Shown: positions 37,453-49,500 of the stretch, piece by piece
How the letters are laid out: each line of letters starts with the position of its first letter
Numbering within the stretch: position 1 is the stretch's first letter
Assembly (NCBI GenBank): GCA_048013815.1
Contig: CM106585.1
Location: 1 to 64,000, forward strand
From: Setoptus koraiensis
Taxonomy: Eukaryota > Arthropoda
Reading direction: 5' to 3'
DNA: 64,000 nt
Program-made: the position numbers and the translations under genes
The notes under the pieces: generated by a model
What the model was told of the DNA's origin: nothing
What the model saw: only the letters and a program-made list of their open reading frames with translations
Databases searched by the model: none

Positions 37453-37510
<58 letters not shown>

Positions 37511-40500
37511 GCATTAGTAATGGTGACAGCAGCAATGGCGCATTTTTGTTTAATGGGGCCGATCAAGCCGAGAATTTATTTCATCTCCAACTGGAGCCCA
37601 TTTATTATGGCACAATAACTGAGAGCGAGCATGCAGTCGTACTGGCACCGGCTATTCGGGTGGACAAAGGTTTGTATAAATAGTCCTGTTGCAGTCGATT
37701 GTATTTCTTTATGATAGCGATTGTGTTTTAACTGTTTTTTCTTATAATACATTCATCAATTGTTTAAAAATTTGCATATTGACAAATGAAAAAAATTTGA
37801 AATGTAAAATTGTGAAATTTGTACGAAAAAAAAAAATGTTTGAAAATCGTGTAGATGAAGTGTGCGATCTTGAGATAGAAAACAGTGAACATTATACCGA
37901 TGGCTTTCCATTTCAATTAATTTGGAGCGACAGAATAAACGGCGAGCCAATTGTAGCGGCAACAAAACATTTGTCATGCGAGACGAGGAATCATTACAGG
38001 CTATCGTTGATAGCGATCGGTTGTAATGGGCAACGTTCAAAACCGTAAGTAAGCCATTTAGCATTACTCAAGACTGCTGTTCGATTGAGTTCAGTCTACT
38101 ATAATTGTTTTATAATTATTATGCACGTAGACAGTGATGATTTGCGTAATGCCTATGTCTATGATTGGTTAATTTGTTTGTTGGTGCTAATTAATTAATT
38201 GGATGAGTAGAGCTGCTACAAATGAATTGATGAGCGCAGCAAAGAAACAATTTGAGCCTCGAAAATGTATTTATGTTTTGTTTCATGGTAATAATGTTGC
38301 GATGATGACACAGATATTTTTATAGATATAAATTATATCATATAATGTCAGCCCTGAGACGAGCCTAACTAATTCTCAATCAAATTTCCAACAACAACCA
38401 CAACAACCGCAACAACCATCACAGTTCACTGGTCAATATAAAAGTGGAGGATGTCAATGAATACGGCCCAGAGTTTAGTGAATTGAATTATGAGATACAA
38501 TTGAATGTTATGGACAATAACGATGATACAAGTGATGGCAATACTACTCAATATACGTATTGGTGGACCGACAATAGTGGCGATGTATTGCTACGAGTGA
38601 ATGCCTCGGACAAAGATTGTAGTTTGCAATTCAATACTATTTGTCGTATGCAACTACTCGATCACTCTAATACTAGTAACAGTAATTTTGTTGTTGGTAG
38701 TGGCACCCCAACACAAAATAGAAAATTATTGTTACAACAACAACAGCAACAACAACAGCAACAACAACAACAACATGACAATGGCAACTATTATGACAAG
38801 CCATCAGCGTCACAATTTTCTGTCGATTCATATGGACGAATCAGATTAGTGAGAGAGTTCACAAACAATCAACTTAAATCACTAATCAATCACGGTTTTA
38901 AATTTCAAGTTGTCGCGCACGATTGTTTTGGCAGAAAATCACAAAGGCCAGCAAATGTTACAATTAAAGTGCAACGACAATGCAAGCCAACAATCAAAGG
39001 TAAGTTGACATACACACATGTAGTTGCGTCATTAGTATGTGTTTAGACTGTCGGCTTTACAATTAGTGCAGCGTAGAGTGTGTGTGTGTGCAGTCACAAC
39101 AAGACTTTGCGCTGTTTTGTTGAAAGTTTGCGTCGCCTAATTGATGCTTGTGTGAGACGAGATAGCTTGACATATCCAAGGCTATCCAATTAGCGTGTGC
39201 GACAACAATTACAAGCTGACAGGTGATTGCCAGCTAAAGCAGCCAGCTAGTTGGCCAATTTGGCCAATACACACACTGACTGTCAGCGAATGACACACGC
39301 CGGCACAGATTAGCTTTCTTGATAGGTCCAGCCTAAACTTGTGGGTCTAGCCTAAACTAGCAGGTCTAGCCCAGACTAGCAGCATCAGCCCAGACTAGCA
39401 GCACTAGCCTAAAGTAGCGGTTCTAGGTAGGCGCGTTTCAGCGGAAACGGTTACTCTTAATTTGCAAGTGGTCGCTAGGTGGTCGTTAGGTGGTCGTTAG
39501 GTGGTCGCTAGGTGGTCGCTAGGTGGTCGCTAGGTGCTGTGTTGCATTGGCGCGCTGTGAAGTATGCATGGACAGTATGCTGTGTAGCGGCTAAAATGTG
39601 GCTAGATTTATTTGGCCTGTCGACACGGGCACAAACATTAGTGGACATGCAAACAGCTGACAATTAAATTGGCGCAAATTGTTGTTGATTGTCCATTGGA
39701 ATGCGCTTTGGTTGGCATTACAGGTGAGACTGTTGATGTGGCATGTTTGTTATTTGCAAATGACAGGTTGTTGCTGTAGTCGCATACAAATCGCATATAA
39801 ATCGCTTATGACGCTTGTATCGGTTACATGGTCACATGATATCACATAAGCGATATAGCGAGTATAAGCGCCATTTATATGCGACAGTAAGACAGATAAG
39901 TGAACAAAACAGCCAGTAATGCTGTGGCACCCAAACTGTTGGCTGCCACTTGCGGCCGCCATTGTCGTCGACTGGCACAGACAACAATTGATTCCATTGC
40001 ACTTTATTTGCAAAATCACCATCGCCAACGGGAACAAATCGATCGCACAACGTATCGATTTGCACACTTACGTAACGGCTAACGAACGAACGCCAGAGAT
40101 AAGACGCTCTCTATCTGTTTCTCATCACACTGCCCTTTATCGCCGCCATGCACAATGGGTGCTGCTCACAAATGCATCTGTCACTATATTTATATATACA
40201 CTCGCTCGCTGTATATACTGGCTGCTGTGTACAATAAAAGAAAAAGTTATATAATAAAAATCCCTTTTGGTTTTGCAACTGGCAGCCTTCACAAGCCGCT
40301 GTTATCGGTTCAATGTCGTACGTAGCCTACGTAACGTAGGCACGGCAAAGCAGCTCGACTCGACAAGCCGCACCGACAACTAACTGGCAAATCTAAATAG
40401 ATATTGGCCATTGTTGAGCAGCAAAAGAATTTTTATTTCGTTGGCCTCTTCTGTTCGTTGCGCATCCTCTGATAAGTTGTTGAGCTGAGTGCGGCTCTCC

Positions 40501-43500
40501 GTCTATTGTCAGTGCCGTCGGCTTGCCAATTGCGATTCGCGTTGCCGGCGGCTGCAATGGGCACTCGGGAGAGTCGAGTCCCGACGAAAGAATTAAAATG
40601 AGAATCGCCGTTAGTTGGAGTTGAGAATCTGCGAATAACAATGAAGCGACGCCGCCCAAAAAGATGCCCGCCGTTGCTGGCTGATTTTGCATTTGTGTCC
40701 GCGAGCATCTATGCGCCGCGCGGCCCCATGCGAGTCTGTGCGAGTCTGTGCGAGTCTATGCCAGTCTATGCAAGTCCGGCGGCTCGCAATGGCTAAATTG
40801 TAATGTTTGAAATCAGTGAGTTAAATCATCGATTCATCCGCTCGGGAATCTCGAAAGTAGTTAAGCTCAGCAGATGGATGCGAGCGGCCAGCCCGACTGC
40901 GCGTCTCCGTGGGAACGCGCCCTAAGTGGGCCAGTCGTTTGGGCCGCCACCGCCGCACGTGGGAGCCCGGTAAGTGGGAGCGTCATTTGTGGGGGCGAGC
41001 AAGTGGGAGCGTCGTCGATGGGAGCAAGTGGGCGCCGGTTGCGTGGCCAATAGTTTAAGTTGCTTGATTGGCGCCAGTTCAGCTGGTTAATATATTCCAT
41101 TACAATTCATTCCATTCCATTTGACTTGTCGTGCTACCGTTATTGGTTGGCGCTCGGGGTCGCGCGCATTGCAATTGCAATTCCAATGCGATGTCGCGAG
41201 TCGCGAGTCGCAACTCGCGATTTCAAGCGGAGGCGCGAGTCCGCACGAGGGCAAAACGGCCCGCACTGCGCCGGCTATAGGGCCGGCGCATGGCGGCACA
41301 GCACGCAGACACGGCTGACCTAGCGACATTGGACCTTAGAGAGAAATGGCGACATCGGCAGCTAGCAGCAACACGGCGACTTGGGCACATAGCGACTTGA
41401 CGCCGGCAAAACGGAGCGTAACAGCAGAAGTGTATTCGGTTGAGTTGGCGTAGTGCGCTTTGCTTTTTGGTCATGTTGTTGTCGCTCGTTTGGCATGTCG
41501 TCGTCGTTTCTTGTTGTCGCTTGATCGCTTGATCGCTTGCAACTGGCTGCACAGGCCCTATGCTGGCCCCTTTGTCGCCGCGTACACGCAACAACAATTG
41601 CAACAGCCCAATAATGGCCGCTCGGCGACTCGCGACTCGCGAATGTCGCTATAGTCATATCGGCTGTAATGTTGCTGGCGACACTCAAATGTGCGCCCGT
41701 GTCAGCCGGCCCGCCGACGTTAGCTAGTGGGAGTCGCCAGTGTCGCTAGTGTCGCTAGTGTCGCTAGTGTCGCTAGTGTCGCTAGTGTCGCTGGTGTCGC
41801 TAGTGTCGCTGGTGTCGCTAGTGTCGCTGGTGTCGCTAGTGTCGCTGGTGTCGCTGGTGGGACTGCCCGAGCTAGAGTCGGGCGGCGAGAGTGCAAATGG
41901 AAATAAAAATAAAAGTGTAAACGCCAAGAGTGCCACACCAAATGGCGATGTAAGTGTCAGACACACGCGCAAGGTGGGAGGTGAACTATTACCATCGGGG
42001 CTGGCTGTTAGGTGGCGCTCGGAGCTATTCGAGGCGTCGCGCGTTTTTATTTTCATGCGCATTTATCTTTTGGGGCCCAAAACGCAAAACGAGCCCGACG
42101 CGAGACGCGACCGACGCAAAACGACAGCGACAGTCGCAGCGGACAGGGCTGTCCACTTTTGGGTGTGTGTGTTGGCAATTTTGTCTCTGGCTGGCGTCGG
42201 TGTTTTGCATTTGGGGGCCCCATTGCTGGTTGGGCCAAATGAGCTGGCGTGGGCCGTGTCAATGGTTCGACACATGAGACAAAAATCGATTTATTGGCCA
42301 TAAATCCATATTTTCGCTTTTGGCGCTCTCGCCTATTACTCAAATGACACTTAAGACACACACACTGCGCATCAAGCCAGATTTATTGGGGCACACATGA
42401 CAGCGCCGTTGGCCCCAAAAGTGTCCATGTCACTCGATGTCGGCGTGTTGAGTCGCGCCTCACTGAGTGACACCACTTTTCATAACAGTCAAAAGTGGTA
42501 AAAAACAAATATCCAGTTTACATGATGACGCGCCATAAAAGCGATTGATGCCACTGCCACCGGCGATACACCAGCGATACACCGGCGATACACCGGCGAT
42601 ACACCAACGACAACTAACTAGGCACCAACAATGTACAACAAGAGCAATTTACTGGTCGCCAGCAGCGTGAGCTACCCAACAGCGCGCTATAACTGCCCCT
42701 TCATAAGCGTTACGTTAAGTTACGTAACAGTCATAAGTGGTGCAGGTTAGCTCACCTGGTGGCTGCTGCTGCCACCACTGACAGTGCTGCCAATTGGGCG
42801 AGCCTGCGTGTGCCCAATTTGAGCCAATATCGCACCCACTGGCCGCCATATTGAATGGTGGGCCCCTCTTTTCATCTCTTATCTCTTCTCATATCTTTGC
42901 TATCTATCTAAAACTAATTTTGCTTTAAATTAAATCACCGACATCTAACCATTAGCTGGCAGGTGCTAGCCTTGTGTTTTTGTTTCTCTGCTGCCGCCAG
43001 AGTTGTTGTTGTTGTTGTTGCATCATCCATTCTCAGTTTCGCTCACAATGCTGCTGGGGCCAAGCGAAGGCAAGTCTGCGTGGATAAGACGCTCATATTG
43101 CCTGGCTCACATGGCGTTGTCTAGTTTCATGCCAGCACAAGCCTCGTGCCTCATGCCGTCTCATCGGCTTGTCTTATCTGCCACATACTATATATATACT
43201 TGCAAACTGATGGCATTAGACAAGATGGCTCAAGACGCGATGAAACGAGATGAGACCGAGCGGCCAATACAAGCAATATAAGCACATTATATACCAAGCT
43301 AGCCATATAATGCGCTGTTACACAATTGGCTGTTTGAAAGGTTGGCTTGTGATTTCGCGTTGCTGCTTCCATTATTCTGTACGTATTATGTAACGTGCTA
43401 ATGGAAGTTTTACTTTTTTCTTTCCCCTTCCCCTTCCCTTTTCCTTTCTCCATCTTCTTCTCATTCGTCTTCAGCTTCTTATTCGTCTTCTGCTTCTTGC

Positions 43501-46500
43501 TCGGCCTCTTGCCATCGAACAAACAATGAATAATCTTCTATTATAACTGTTGTTTGTTCAGCCACAACAAGCACCTAATATATGGCAAATATAAACCACA
43601 TATTGCTTGCCTTATCTAAATCTCGCATTGTTGTGCCACCAAAGATTTAGATCAGGTATCAGTTGCTGTTGCTGTTGCTTTATATGATTACCTAACCATA
43701 TACTCAACTAGACGCTCTGGCCGCCCGCTGTTGCCAGCTCCATAGCTTTGGCCAGCTATCCAGAGTTGGCCAGCTATCCAAAGTTGGCAAGCTTGATAGA
43801 TGGGCATGGACAAATAATAAGACAAGCACACATTATATCGAAGGAAATAAATTGCCAGTCATATAGTGTAAACAGAACCTTCTGGTGTGCACCTCAACAG
43901 AGCAACCCGAAAACAGACAAGTCAGCTCAGGTGATATATGATGAAACCGTTGTGCTGTGCCAGAAATAAAGTGAAAATAAGTGTTACGAGATGCCAACAT
44001 CCCAGCACAAATCCGATTAGTTGCTAAACAGATCAAATCCCACTCGCGATGAGATTTGATACGAATTAAAAGATGTTTATTGACACAATATCGGCCGCTT
44101 TTCTACACATATCCTTTCGTTGCCCAGTGCCTCCTCTGCCATTTAGCATCCACTGTAAGCAATCTATTGTAATGGTAGAACGAGAAAACAAAAAGCGCTA
44201 TTACAAGGGTCCTCTGCTCATCTCACGATACATAAAATGCAATGAGTTGCGTCCGATGAGTTGCAAGCTCCGTTGCCAGCTATGACACAAGCGAGCTGCA
44301 CTGGCTTGTGTTGCACTAATTATCATTGTGTCAATCATCACTAATCAATTCAATAATTAATCAAATTAATTAAATTTAAATTTTTTGCCTCTTAACAGGT
44401 GTCAAGGATCGTTTGTTGTATTTCAATGACAGGCGCGCAACACAAGAGTTGCCTATATTGTCAAGGGCCTATTTTGATTTATGTGGCATTAAATGTCACA
44501 AGGCGAATATAACAGTTCAATTGTCGCTGCGATCGCGACCAAACAGATCACTTATAAACAATTATTATACTAATAATGGTATTCAAATCAAAAGCACATC
44601 AATTAACAACAGCAGCAGCATCAGCAACAACAACAATTATCTGGATCGAAGCAACGAATTAGATGTAAACGGATCAACAAGAACAATTGATTTAAAGCAG
44701 TCAATCAATTGTGATCGTGATGCATATACAATGGTGTCAAAAAGAAAAATTTGCGGTAAGTTGGCAATACAAATAAGCACTCGATATGTCGACAAAATCT
44801 CACTCGATTGCCGACCAGTCTCAACAATGTCACCCATTGTAAGTGATATGTCGTTGACATGTAATCAATCTATGCGGTTGTTGCAACTTGCAAGTCACTT
44901 GTCGTTTGTTGTAGGTGGTTCAAGACTTTTCGATGGTTGACCATTTCGTTTCGTTAGTCGTCCACTTGGGCCACTAACAGTTGGCCAGTTGATAGATGTT
45001 ATATCACACTAGCATGGTGTCACTATGGTTTATGGTGGCCACAATGTGTCATTAAATTGAACTGGATTCCTTAATGGTGTGTCTTTGGTTGGGTTTGTGA
45101 CATTTAGTTTGATCTATTTCAGTTTAGTGCGACTTGTATTTTAGCGGGCTAAAATAGAAGTTTAGTGGCTGGTGCTGTGTCATTAGGTGCTTGCACCATG
45201 ATATAGTTTTATACCGTTAGAGGGTGTTGTCTTGTTTGATGGCGGCTCTGTCCAATTTGTACAGATGATAATCTACTCGCTCTTCATTTTGTATATATAT
45301 ATATTATATATGGCCCCTCAATGGTGATAGAGTGGTCACTAGGTGAACGTTTGACAAGACTTGCACACTGTTAGTGCAGCAACAACGGCAGCAACAACAG
45401 CAGCAACAACAATTGCACATTTGTGATAGATACTCTCATTGAATGTATGTGTTGTTAGATAGTAACAGTTATTTGTTAGATGGGCAACATTTTAACCGCT
45501 GCTACTTGCTGCCGTTGGTCAACTGCGGCTCAATATATCTAGCCACCGCCGACATATATTATAACGGTGCCGGCAGCACAACAAAACTTGCCATTTGAGT
45601 GGCGCAGTTATTTGCTTTGGAATAAACGCTTAATGTGTCACCATTAGCTCGCCACAAGAAACTCTCACTCTACTTTACACACCGGCCCCAGTTGAGAAAC
45701 ACCGAGAGAGGCTCTAGAGGGGCCCACAGCGACTAAACTGGCCTAGACCAACAACTGGGCCTGGCTAGTTTAGTCTGGCTAGTTTAGTCTGGCTAGTTCA
45801 GTCTGGCTAGTTTAGTCTGGCCAGTTAGTGCAGCGCTGGCCAGCCAGACTAAACTAGCTGGCGAGTAAAGTGCCAGTAAAAGGGGAACCTGTTCAACTGG
45901 TCGGCACACTCACTGGCTCTCCCGTTGGGCCAGTGAATGAGCCGACCAGCCGACCAACTAGGCGTACCAGGCCAGCCAGCTAGGCGCACTAGTGATTACG
46001 TTGGCAATAACATATAGGCGATAATAACGGTGAACATAAGTCGCCACTAATGCGCACGCTATCCACAATAGGCCGCCCTAGCCGCCCAGTTGGTTGTCTG
46101 ATGCGCGTTACATAAGCTGGGCCCGCGACGTTACATAATCAGAGAGCGTACGTTACGCCAGCCAAGCGACTCGCCAGATCTTTAGCCAATTTACTAGCGT
46201 CAGCTGTTGGCGACCTGTCTCTATTTTACACTTCCTCTTGCCTATTACTCACTTGGCTGGGTTGTATCTTACTTTATCTTACTATATCTTGTATGCTACT
46301 TCGATCACTCTATCTGTTTCATCTGGTGGCGACTGGCGACGGGCGACTCAACTGCAGCTAGCCAGCCAGCCAGCTCAAGTCAGTCTCACATGGCTGGCGA
46401 GCGGATAACAACTAGCCGATAGTGACTCACCTCGAGTATCGCACAAAATTTTAACTCCTTTGAAACTAGACACTCTCAAAGCACTCGCCATTATATAACA

Positions 46501-49500
46501 GTTATATACTGTATAACTTGGCGATATACGCGCGATATATGGCCAAATATATATATATGTGGGGCCCTCTAGTGTTGAGGGCAAGCCGAATGACTTGTAT
46601 CTGCTGATCGTATAATTGATCGTTAACTCATGTTGACAAAACAGAGGGCGCCACACATTAAAAACAAGCAAACCCACTTACTTACGCAACACAACCACTT
46701 CCATTTATATGACATTCCTCCTATTCTTTTCCCCTTGTATTATTATTATTACGATTACTATTACTATTATGTAATACTAATATCAGAGCCACCCTGAAAG
46801 CTGTTAATTCTTTCACTCCATTGACTATCTTGGCTGGCGGCTTTTTCAGAGCGCGCTCGCTAGGTGTCGTTATGGGCGCAGTGATGCGCCCTCTCAACCA
46901 ATTCACCCATTCATGCCCTTGTGAGACACTTACAACTTGCCACACAAAGACACATTACAAAATTTCTCAACCAGGTGACGACACACACACACACACACAC
47001 ACACACACGCGAGTTAGCAAAGCGAAAAGTTATCAATCAAGTTTGCTTTTACTTTTAATTCTCAACTTGTCTACTTCACTGGCTCCCTTTTATGCCCCCC
47101 CCCCTCCCGCTCTTTCTCCCTGTGTCACCTGTCTCACGAGCAACTGTCAAGTGTTGCCGCGAGCTCGCAACTGTCAACTATGCACTCACCAGAACAGCTG
47201 TCAATTGAAGACAACAAAGTTACGCAATATACTGAGTAACGCCATCTATTTGTGGCAACGAGTAGCTGCTATTTTGGCTAGGTCTCTCTCTCTCTCTATT
47301 GAGTTTGCTCTATTGAGCACCCAGTGAGGGTGCAAGTAAGAGGATAGTAATAGAAACGCTTAAATAGTTCAATAAATCAATAGTAATAGCAACTATTCAG
47401 TTGCTTGCCAAAAACAATCAATTGGACGAAACTTAATCATAAGCCTGGCTTGCTAAGCCAGCTATTGTGCTTGCAACGGGATGCAACGGTCAAGTTGAGG
47501 CTCAACAGTGATAGTTGTTCAATATGGTCCGTTTATATCTATCTGGTGTTGGCCAATAATCTAAGTATTATTCAGTTAACACCGGAAAACAGTTTGTCAC
47601 ACAGTGATGGATTATGACCATCTTTGTAACTAATTTTTGGCTTATCCGCTCCAAATCCGTTGCATTATCCTTAACAATTCGATTTAGTGTGTCTCTGCAA
47701 ACTAAATCTCTCCAGTCATCAAATTAGCCGCTAGAGTTAATTGACTTATTCAGGTAAAAGATACAGGTACAAACAGACAATAGTTTACAACATGTCACTG
47801 AGCATCTAGTGCGCCACCTATATCCTTTGACTATTTCACTATATATCAAATGATGACAGTATAACAATAACTGTGATCACAATTATAATTACATTGAACA
47901 AACACTTCACTCTACATATTTCGTTTGTTCTAGTATTTCATTCGAACCTCGAGCCAATTATTTTAAATGATGTAACTCGCAAGGCTAAGGTGATTATATG
48001 ATTGGATGGTGTCGATGATCGCTTGATCGATGTCGTCGCACATACATCATATGATATTTTGGGCCTGTTACAATCGTTAAATGAAAGAAAAGAGAATAGA
48101 TTCGAGTTGCGAGTTGAACCGCTAAATCAGACACTCAGCTACATTGTGTATAGATTGTAAGTACGCCTCAATTGTTACATAATGACACAATAAATAATAC
48201 ACACTCGCTAACTTTGTTTCGCATTCACTCCATCATACATATATATATATATATATTTATATATGGATATATGCGAGGATACTGCGATATAATGGAGAAA
48301 ATGTGATGATCACTGACAAATGTTGGCCTATCTCACCCATGGCATAATTTGCATATTCATCATACTGTATTAGTTGTTTTTGTTGTTATATCCACACCAT
48401 CATCATTAGATGATATCCACAATACAACTATTCTGATCTGATGATGCAACGGGCCATCTTATTCTGGCATATAGGCTATCGTTATTTTGGCATGAATTGA
48501 AGCATGATAGTTTGATAGCATTTGGTCATCCATTCCATCCATTCATTCGTATCTAATCTAAAATAATGTGTTGACTTTATGAATGATAACGTAATCATAA
48601 TCATATCAGCACGTTAAGACCCACTCTACTATAAATGTTATGTATTATACCAATATATGAATTATCATGAGTCATAATAATGAGTTATAGCTATATAGTA
48701 TTGAGCTCATTAGAGTGATTCCACTTGATTTCATTCGCGCACATTGTCTCAGAGATATATTCAGTGAAGGACTAGGACAGTTTGCTTGATTGATGAAACT
48801 AGCTAAGCTCAACTGAAATATTATTATCAGCACAGCAACACTCGCCCACCATCGACAACAAGAAATCCTAGTTAATCCATTATTGTCTATATTTGGTCTG
48901 TGATCAATTCATTAGATTATCTCGTCGACGTTGACAAGACAGATAGAGATAGGAATGCCTTTGTTGTAATGGCGTTGTCATGATTAGATTATATTAGACA
49001 AATTATAATCTAATCTATAACCAGATATATATACCCAATATTGATAGAGTCCCATCCCATCTCAACCAACCAACCAACGTTCAAGCCATTTTGGCTTGTT
49101 TGGGTGACAATTGATCATCATCGCTCAATATCGTTCAGTCCACTGATCGAGCCACAATTTACTGGTTTGCAATGTTTGTTTGCTATCAAAAGCTGATTCG
49201 TCATGCTAGTTTCGCCTGTTTGAAAATTGTAATTCTCACCTTCACATTCACTGCATGATCATCCAGACCATAATGAACGAAAATTATTGAAATTAATAAT
49301 TTTTCACTTGTCTTCATACTCCATTAAAACCAATTTGATCGGCAGGTGCCACTGACAAGGTTATAGAACTGTTGCCCATGTTCACCCAATTTGATAGCTG
49401 GCTGAGCAAACTGAAACCGATTTCATCATCATCATCGTCGCATATCTCAATTGATGGCGATTCTCAAGCAAAAAACACCGACTCAAAAAGCGATCATTCG

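Larger units (their letters stand above)
39000..44398 (+). other. calsyntenin intron 4 (5.4 kb), with a GC-rich core
   Basis: Flanked by donor AAAG|GTAAGT and acceptor CTTAACAG|GTGTC. No coding exon was recognised. Roughly 40.3-42.4 kb is markedly GC-rich, unlike the rest of the window, and holds tandem repeats at 40725-40775 (GCGAGTCTGT type), 41732-41860 and 42565-42608 (GGCGATACACC type). A palindrome CCTACGTAACGTAGG lies near 40329-40343. An 11-bp GGTGGTCGCTA tandem is at 39467-39536 and a degenerate CTAGCCTAAACTAGCAGG array at 39325-39420. Long overlapping frames in the GC-rich part follow from scarce stop codons. Confidence 0.7.
44756..49345 (+). other. calsyntenin intron 5 (4.6 kb)
   Basis: Phase 1 at both ends (TGCG|GTAAGT, GGCAG|GTGCC). 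It holds a 15-bp GGCTAGTTTAGTCT tandem (45764-45838), a strong hairpin (45897-45949), a CA run (46981-47008), a poly-C stretch near 47095 and a TA run near 48238. An exon-like block at 47934-48156 is listed separately. No other gene was recognised. Confidence 0.7.

Noticed and set aside
41740-42303. 187-codon frame with Ser-Leu-Val repeats, plus several overlapping frames at 41-42.4 kb
   Set aside because: They are produced by the 9-bp minisatellite and by low stop-codon density in the GC-rich island; all frames on both strands are similarly open.
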